Source: Bacteroidetes bacterium UBA7688
Lineage (GTDB): Bacteria > Bacteroidota > Bacteroidia > Chitinophagales > Chitinophagaceae
NCBI GenBank assembly: GCA_002482815.1
Contig: DLGS01000032.1
Coordinates: 1 to 11,455, forward strand
Length of the DNA: 11,455 bases
Direction of reading: 5' to 3'
Shown here: positions 7,951-11,455 of the stretch, piece after piece
Layout of the letters: each line of letters starts with the position of its first letter
Numbering within the stretch: the first letter of the stretch is position 1
The notes under the pieces: generated by a model
What the model saw: only the letters and a program-made list of their open reading frames with translations
What the model was told of the DNA's origin: nothing
The model's database searches: none
Position numbers and translations under genes: made by a program

Positions 7951-8019
7951 CCATCCAGGTCATTTAAGCATGAGAAATACTCACCTGGGATGGGGCAACT
8001 ACATTTCAAAACCTGGGAT
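7951..8019 (+). other. Possible structured RNA element with alternative pairing
   Basis: CCATCCAGGT (7951-7960) can pair with ACCTGGGATGG (7983-7993), giving ten pairs with one bulged G across a 22-base loop. The sequence ACCTGGGAT occurs again at 8011-8019, so ATCCAGGT could pair with either copy. Mutually exclusive stems of this sort are seen in attenuators and riboswitch-like leaders. If rpsA is transcribed only from the box at 8166, this element is outside its mRNA and would be a separate RNA or part of a longer upstream transcript. I recognise no known RNA family. Confidence 0.3.
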
Positions 8020-8165
8020 TTTTAGATGAACGGAAAAAACAAAATTGCTACTGACTGCGGTGGTCACCATTATGTATTTTGCATCAAAAATGAGTTATTA
8101 AATAGCTCGTATAGATCTTCCTATAAAAACAAAAAATTATTTTTTTCCACAATAAATAAATGTGT

Positions 8166-8173
8166 TACCTTCG
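8166..8173 (+). promoter_or_regulatory. Probable -7 box for rpsA
   Basis: TACCTTCG followed by CCG, one mismatch from TAnnTTTG and the same form as the box upstream of the S46 gene. No TTG is at the -33 distance, where the sequence is a T-run. Transcription would begin near 8180, leaving about 30 nt of leader containing the Shine-Dalgarno sequence. The box overlaps the first codons of the longest open frame (GTG at 8162), which argues against that start. Confidence 0.45.
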
Positions 8174-8192
8174 CCGTCCAAAATTTCACTTA

Positions 8193-8200
8193 AAAGGAGG
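8193..8200 (+). promoter_or_regulatory. Strong Shine-Dalgarno sequence deciding the rpsA start
   Basis: AAAGGAGG is fully complementary to the 16S rRNA 3' end (CCUCCUUU) and ends 9 nt before a TTG codon at 8210 that is in the rpsA frame. None of the other genes in the window has a comparable site. Most Bacteroidota genes lack such sites, so a perfect one next to a weak start codon is unlikely to be chance. Confidence 0.8.
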
Positions 8201-8209
8201 AAACAAAAA

Positions 8210-10030
8210 TTGGAAGAAAACACAATTCCACAAGTACAGTCTCAGGCATCAGCACATGATGATTTTGATTGGAGCGTTGACAAACGCAACGTAGCTTCGT
8301 ACTCGAAAGAGGACCGCGTTAAATTCGCAGAGGTTTACGACAACACTTTCACACCGATAGATGAGTCTGCGGTGATGAACGGTACAGTAGTAGGTAAAAC
8401 TAATACTGACGTAATTGTAAACATCGGATTCAAATCTGATGGTATGATTTCATTGAACGAATTCCGCGACATGCCGGAAGTTAAAATCGGAGATGAAATC
8501 GAAGTAATGGTGGTAGAGAAAGAAGATCGTAACGGTCATCTTCACCTTAGCCGCAAAATGGCAAGAGCTGCACGCAGCTGGATGCAAATCGTTGAATTCT
8601 ACAAAACCGGCGAAATTGTTACAGGTAACATTACCTCAAAAACAAAAGGCGGTCTTATTGTGGATGTTCATGGTTTGGAAACCTTCCTGCCAGGTTCTCA
8701 GATTGACGTAAAACCGGTTACGGATTACGATCAGTATGTGGGCAAAACAATGGATTTCAAAGTTGTGAAAATCAACGAACAAATCCGTAACGCAGTTGTG
8801 TCTCACAAAGCGCTTATTGAAAGCGATATGGAAGCTCAACGCAGCGTAATCATTGGTCAGCTTGAAAAAGGACAAATCCTTGAAGGTACCGTGAAAAATG
8901 TAACCGATTTCGGTGCATTTATCGATCTTGGTGGCGTAGATGGTTTGTTGTATATCACAGACATCAGCTGGGGACGTATCACTCATCCTACCGAAGTTCT
9001 TTCAAACGGTCAGAAACTGAACGTTGTTGTATTGGATTTCGATGATGAGAAAAAACGTATCAGCCTTGGTCTGAAACAATTGACTCCTCATCCATGGGAT
9101 AACCTTTCTGACGAAATCGTTGAAGGTAGCTCTGTAACAGGTAAAGTTGTAAATATCGAAGATTATGGCGCATTCCTTGAGATTATGCCAGGTGTTGAAG
9201 GTTTGGTTCACGTATCAGAAATTACCTGGTCGTCTCAGCCTATCAATGCTAAAGAATTCTTCAAAATGGGCGACGAGTATCAGGCTTCAGTAGTGACGCT
9301 TGATAAATCTGAGCGAAAAATGAGCCTTTCTATCAAGCAATTGACAGAAGATCCATGGGAAACGATCGAAAACAAATATCCTATCGACAGCCGTCATAAA
9401 GGAACAGTGAAAAACCTGACTCCTTATGGTGTATTCGTTGAACTGGAAACAGGTATCGGTGGTATGATCCATATCTCTGACCTTAGCTGGATCAAACGTT
9501 TCAACCACCCAAGCGAATTCACTAAAGTAGGTGAAGAAATCGAAGTGGTTATTATGGGAATCGACAAAGAAAACCGCAAGTTGTCTTTGGGCCACAAACA
9601 AGTGGAAGATGATCCATGGAACACATTTGAAACAGTATTCCCGATCGGTTCGGTACACGAAGGTACAGTAACGAAGAAAGACGATAAAGGAGCTACAGTT
9701 CAGCTTCAGTACGGTCTGGAAGGTTATGCACCTGCACGTCACCTCCGCAAGGAAGACGATTCTAATGTTGCAGCTGACGAAACAACTCAATTCGTAATTA
9801 TCGAATTCGATCGTAACGACAAACGCATCATGGTATCGCACACTAAAGTGTGGGAGCAAGGCAAAATCGAAGAAAAAGAAGCAGTGAAGAAAGAAGCGAA
9901 AGCTGATTCTGACAAAACCAAGTCTGCAGTGAAAAACATCCAGTCAAAAGTTGAGAAATCAACTTTGGGTGATATCGGTGCCCTTGCTGCTCTGAAAGAC
10001 AAAATGAAACAAGACGAAGAAGACAAATAG
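8210..10030 (+). CDS. rpsA: 30S ribosomal protein S1 (bS1), six S1 domains, probable TTG start
   Basis: RNA-binding protein that helps the 30S subunit capture and unfold mRNA. From the TTG at 8210 it is 606 residues. Six S1 repeats lie at about 54-116, 136-200, 222-289, 307-376, 394-463 and 481-545; repeats 3-5 have the classic GTVKNVTDFGAFIDL-type strand followed by GLLYITDISW, GLVHVSEITW and GMIHISDLSW. Linkers after repeats 3-5 repeat the pattern KQLTPHPWDN, KQLTEDPWET, KQVEDDPWNT. The N-terminus has DDFDWSVDKRNVASYSKE, conserved in Bacteroidota S1, and the C-terminal 60 residues are Lys/Glu/Ala-rich and probably disordered. The frame is open back to GTG 8162, but the perfect Shine-Dalgarno sequence and overlap with the promoter box favour TTG. 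The next in-frame ATG (residue 56) would remove the first repeat's start. It is transcribed alone and ends at a terminator. Confidence 0.96.
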   Translation: MEENTIPQVQSQASAHDDFDWSVDKRNVASYSKEDRVKFAEVYDNTFTPIDESAVMNGTVVGKTNTDVIVNIGFKSDGMISLNEFRDMPEVKIGDEIEVMVVEKEDRNGHLHLSRKMARAARSWMQIVEFYKTGEIVTGNITSKTKGGLIVDVHGLETFLPGSQIDVKPVTDYDQYVGKTMDFKVVKINEQIRNAVVSHKALIESDMEAQRSVIIGQLEKGQILEGTVKNVTDFGAFIDLGGVDGLLYITDISWGRITHPTEVLSNGQKLNVVVLDFDDEKKRISLGLKQLTPHPWDNLSDEIVEGSSVTGKVVNIEDYGAFLEIMPGVEGLVHVSEITWSSQPINAKEFFKMGDEYQASVVTLDKSERKMSLSIKQLTEDPWETIENKYPIDSRHKGTVKNLTPYGVFVELETGIGGMIHISDLSWIKRFNHPSEFTKVGEEIEVVIMGIDKENRKLSLGHKQVEDDPWNTFETVFPIGSVHEGTVTKKDDKGATVQLQYGLEGYAPARHLRKEDDSNVAADETTQFVIIEFDRNDKRIMVSHTKVWEQGKIEEKEAVKKEAKADSDKTKSAVKNIQSKVEKSTLGDIGALAALKDKMKQDEEDK

Positions 10031-10055
10031 TCTATCATCAATCTTGGCAAAATAG

Positions 10056-10088
10056 AAAATGAGCATCCTTCGGGTGCTCATTTTTTTG
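10056..10088 (+). terminator. Intrinsic terminator of rpsA
   Basis: The stem GAGCATC/GGTGCTC (10061-10067 with 10073-10079, one G-T wobble) closes a short CTTCG loop and can extend through flanking A/T pairs. It is followed by seven T residues at 10081-10087. The hairpin starts about 30 bases after the rpsA stop. The T-tract abuts the -33 element of the next promoter. Confidence 0.9.
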
Positions 10089-10119
10089 TTGGAGGAATAG
10101 GGGAGAAGGGGTATGTTTG
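10089..10119 (+). promoter_or_regulatory. Consensus Bacteroidota promoter for the 10136-11455 gene cluster
   Basis: TTG at 10089-10091, a 20-nt spacer and a perfect TAnnTTTG (TATGTTTG, 10112-10119). This is the best promoter match in the window. The start site would be near 10125, leaving about 11 nt of A-rich leader before ATG 10136. It begins directly after the T-tract of the rpsA terminator and probably drives all three downstream genes. Confidence 0.65.
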
Positions 10120-10135
10120 TGCGATATTTAAAAAA

Positions 10136-10684
10136 ATGAGACTAAATATTAATTCCTTTATTGATTCTAATCCAATTTCTGTCAGAAATGAAGATAATCT
10201 ATCTGATTATTTTCTAATTGATAAACAAGTTAGTGATTTGTTGAAATCTTATGGTGGCTGTTCATTTTCAAACGGTTTGTTCAGAATACATTCATTTGAA
10301 ACAATGCAAAAATGGCAAAGAATCGTAGAATCTTCCTTTGGTAGTTACAAAGGGAATTTTTTGCTTTTTGGATTTGATTGGGCGGGAAGGCAATTTGGTA
10401 AGCAAATTGATAATGAAGTGATCTATTTATTTGATATAAACTTTGATGAAGTTTATAAATTGGAAACAACAATTTCGGACTTTTTCAATATAGATCTTGT
10501 AGATTTCAAAGAAGAAACAATTAATTCGAATCAATTTTTCAATTTAAAAATCACTTTGAAATTTAATGAGATTGCTGGTTTAAAGACTCCATTAAAATTA
10601 GGAGGTATTGCATCCCAAGAAAATTATGAAATAATAGATTCGGAAGTTGATTGGGAAATAAATGAGCAGTTGAAAAGTTTGTAA
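10136..10684 (+). CDS. Tdi1/DUF1851-like protein (immunity-type fold), orphan
   Basis: A 182-residue protein with no signal peptide or membrane helix, so probably cytoplasmic. Motifs resemble the T6SS-immunity Tdi1/DUF1851 family: YGGCSFSNGLFRIHS at 39-53, FGFDWAGRQF at 78-87 (family pattern F.WlGRQFA) and PLKLGGIASQEN from 152 ending EVDWEINEQL at 170-179 (family pattern PLFLGG..x..N followed by EVYWd...QL). The family includes proteins that neutralise a cognate toxin, but no toxin, T6SS or polymorphic-toxin gene is nearby, so a protective role is inference. Two sampled 60-base rows are about 27-28% GC, clearly below rpsA, which suggests recent acquisition. It begins just after a consensus promoter, and the SRPBCC gene starts one base after its stop. 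Family match is from memory of motifs, not a search. Confidence 0.6.
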   Translation: MRLNINSFIDSNPISVRNEDNLSDYFLIDKQVSDLLKSYGGCSFSNGLFRIHSFETMQKWQRIVESSFGSYKGNFLLFGFDWAGRQFGKQIDNEVIYLFDINFDEVYKLETTISDFFNIDLVDFKEETINSNQFFNLKITLKFNEIAGLKTPLKLGGIASQENYEIIDSEVDWEINEQLKSL

Positions 10685-10685
10685 T

Positions 10686-11192
10686 ATGCCCACCATACAG
10701 CTCCAAACCATCATCAATTCATCCATTCAAATCTGCTTCGATTTATCGCGCAGCATAGACCTGCACAAAATATCCACGTTCCACACTAAAGAGGAAGCAA
10801 TAGGTGGTTGTACAAGCGGTTTAATAGGCATGAATGAATTTGTAACCTGGCAGGCTGTGCATCTTGGGGTTAAGCAAAAATTAACGACTAAAATTACCGC
10901 CTTCGAATCGCCATTTTATTTTCGGGATGAACAGATTAGAGGGGTATTCAAATTGATGAAACACGACCATTATTTTCAAGAAGAAGATGGTTTTGTCATT
11001 ATGAATGATACTTTTGTATTTGAATCACCATTAGGTATTTTCGGAAAGATTGCGGATAAATTATTTCTAAGAAGATATATGACCGAATTGCTGGAAAAGA
11101 GAAATCAAACTATCAAAGTCTTTGCGGAATCTGATGAATGGAAATCGGTTTTGAATAATAAAAATTATGACAACACTAATCAAAAATATTAA
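10686..11192 (+). CDS. SRPBCC (START-like) family protein
   Basis: A 168-residue cytoplasmic protein of the SRPBCC ligand-binding fold, in the group often labelled polyketide-cyclase-like or cell-division-inhibitor-like in Bacteroidota. Landmarks: an N-terminal strand and helix (IQLQTIINSSIQICFDLSRSIDLH), VTWQAVHLGVKQKLTTKI at 53-70, FRDEQIRGVFKLMKHDHYFQEEDG at about 79-102, then FESPLGIFGKIADKLFLRRYMTELLEKRN at 112-140, the long C-terminal helix that closes the cavity. The ligand is unknown. It follows the Tdi1-like gene after one base, and its last 26 bases overlap the start of hutI in another frame, so translation of the two is probably coupled. The last dozen residues (NNKNYDNTNQKY) lie in or near the overlap and look like an unstructured extension. 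Confidence 0.85.
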   Translation: MPTIQLQTIINSSIQICFDLSRSIDLHKISTFHTKEEAIGGCTSGLIGMNEFVTWQAVHLGVKQKLTTKITAFESPFYFRDEQIRGVFKLMKHDHYFQEEDGFVIMNDTFVFESPLGIFGKIADKLFLRRYMTELLEKRNQTIKVFAESDEWKSVLNNKNYDNTNQKY

Positions 11193-11455
11193 ATATTTAT
11201 ACCAGACAGAAGAGGGTAGTGAACGCAAAAAGATGGCAGCCGGAGAAGATATGTCTCAGGTTCCCTTTATTGAAAATGCCTGGCTGCTGATTGAAAATGA
11301 TACAATTCATTCATTTGGAAAAATGTCTGAGTTAACTGATAATCATTTTACTAAAGAGATTGACGCAAGTGATTGTTTAGCTCTTCCGGCCTGGTGCGAC
11401 AGCCATACGCATTTGGTTTTTGCAGCTCCGCGGGAACAGGAGTTTGTGGACAGGA
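11167..11455 (+). CDS. hutI: Imidazolonepropionase, N-terminal part (cut by window end)
   Basis: Third enzyme of histidine degradation: it hydrolyses 4-imidazolone-5-propionate to N-formimino-L-glutamate in the cytoplasm. The first 96 codons are present. LPAWCDSHTHLVFAAPREQEFVDR at 73-96 is the family signature: His80 and His82 are the metal-binding HxH pair, and Arg89 lies in the substrate-binding loop. The earlier region (NAWLLIENDTIHSFGKM) is the small beta-domain typical of amidohydrolases. Start ATG 11167 overlaps the SRPBCC gene by 26 bases; Met23 is a later alternative but would shorten the N-terminus. Other hut genes may follow beyond the window. The remaining three quarters of the enzyme are not visible. 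Confidence 0.93.
   Translation, partial: MTTLIKNIKYLYQTEEGSERKKMAAGEDMSQVPFIENAWLLIENDTIHSFGKMSELTDNHFTKEIDASDCLALPAWCDSHTHLVFAAPREQEFVDR

Larger units (their letters stand above)
7688..8209. other. Long AT-rich intergenic region upstream of rpsA
   Basis: About 520 bases between the divergent methyltransferase and rpsA starts. The part 7688-7930 is extremely AT-rich with no convincing promoter box or gene. The part 7930-8100 is less AT-rich and contains a hairpin candidate (7951-7993) and a 9-base direct repeat. The end (8160-8209) holds the -7 box and Shine-Dalgarno sequence of rpsA. Two small open frames, 19 codons at 7970 and 55 codons at 8026, overlap as ATGA, but nothing supports them as genes. 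No tRNA or known riboswitch was recognised. Confidence 0.6.

Noticed and set aside
7970..8029. 19-codon open frame (starts MRNTHLGWGNY) inside the rpsA upstream region
   Set aside because: Very short, no ribosome binding site, and it lies within the hairpin candidate. Nothing beyond an ATG and a stop supports it.
7930..8030. tRNA or known riboswitch in the rpsA upstream region
   Set aside because: No cloverleaf, T-loop or recognisable aptamer core; only one imperfect stem with an alternative partner.
8026..8193. 55-codon open frame overlapping the previous one as ATGA and ending at the rpsA Shine-Dalgarno sequence
   Set aside because: The arrangement looks like coupling, but composition is non-coding (Lys/Asn/Phe from AT-rich sequence) and the frame crosses the rpsA -7 box. 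Treated as chance.
8162..8209. GTG at 8162 as the rpsA start
   Set aside because: It overlaps the promoter box, lacks a ribosome site, and adds a basic Ser/Lys/Arg-rich extension not expected in S1. The TTG at 8210 has a perfect Shine-Dalgarno sequence.
8500..9800. Tandem repeat-like blocks within rpsA
   Set aside because: They are the repeated S1 domains and their PW-containing linkers, diverged at DNA level; not a DNA repeat array or CRISPR.
9287..9859. 190-codon open frame antisense to rpsA
   Set aside because: A shadow of the conserved S1 coding frame; its product is rich in Phe, Cys and Val with no domain and no promoter or ribosome site.

Overview
The window reads as ordinary chromosome of a member of the Bacteroidota. 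The evidence is a type IX secretion (Por) C-terminal sorting domain, an S46 dipeptidyl-peptidase, a six-repeat ribosomal protein S1 with the DDFDW N-terminal signature, and several promoters of the Bacteroidota type (TTG, about 20 nt, TAnnTTTG). The TACCTTCG form of the -7 box suggests a relative of Chitinophagales or Sphingobacteriales; that placement is inference.

Layout. Positions 1-2018 (minus) hold a secreted S46 peptidase cut by the window edge. Its last 68 bases form a perfect fold-back palindrome that replaces the expected coding sequence, probably an artefact at a contig end. A 230-bp divergent promoter region follows. Positions 2249-4827 (plus) are a two-gene AlgI/AlgJ-like cassette (MBOAT plus SGNH-like partner) for O-acetylation of a cell-surface or exported glycan. 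Convergent with it on the minus strand are four genes: a methyltransferase with four paired cysteines (6773-7687), a T9SS cargo protein (5642-6715), a TfoX N-terminal-domain protein (5274-5630) and a small four-helix membrane protein (4829-5224).

Positions 7688-8209 are a very AT-rich intergenic stretch containing a possible RNA hairpin with two alternative 3' partners. Next is rpsA, which very likely starts at a TTG at 8210 behind a strong Shine-Dalgarno sequence, unusual in this phylum. A clear intrinsic terminator follows. A consensus promoter begins on the terminator's T-tract and drives a tight cluster: an AT-rich Tdi1/DUF1851-like immunity-type gene, an SRPBCC-domain gene and the start of hutI (imidazolonepropionase, histidine degradation), which overlaps the SRPBCC gene by 26 bases and runs off the window.

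No tRNA, rRNA, insertion sequence, CRISPR array or phage gene was seen. I found no convincing new multi-gene system. The items most worth checking are the rpsA start and SD, the hairpin upstream of it, the orphan immunity-like gene, and the fold-back at the left edge.
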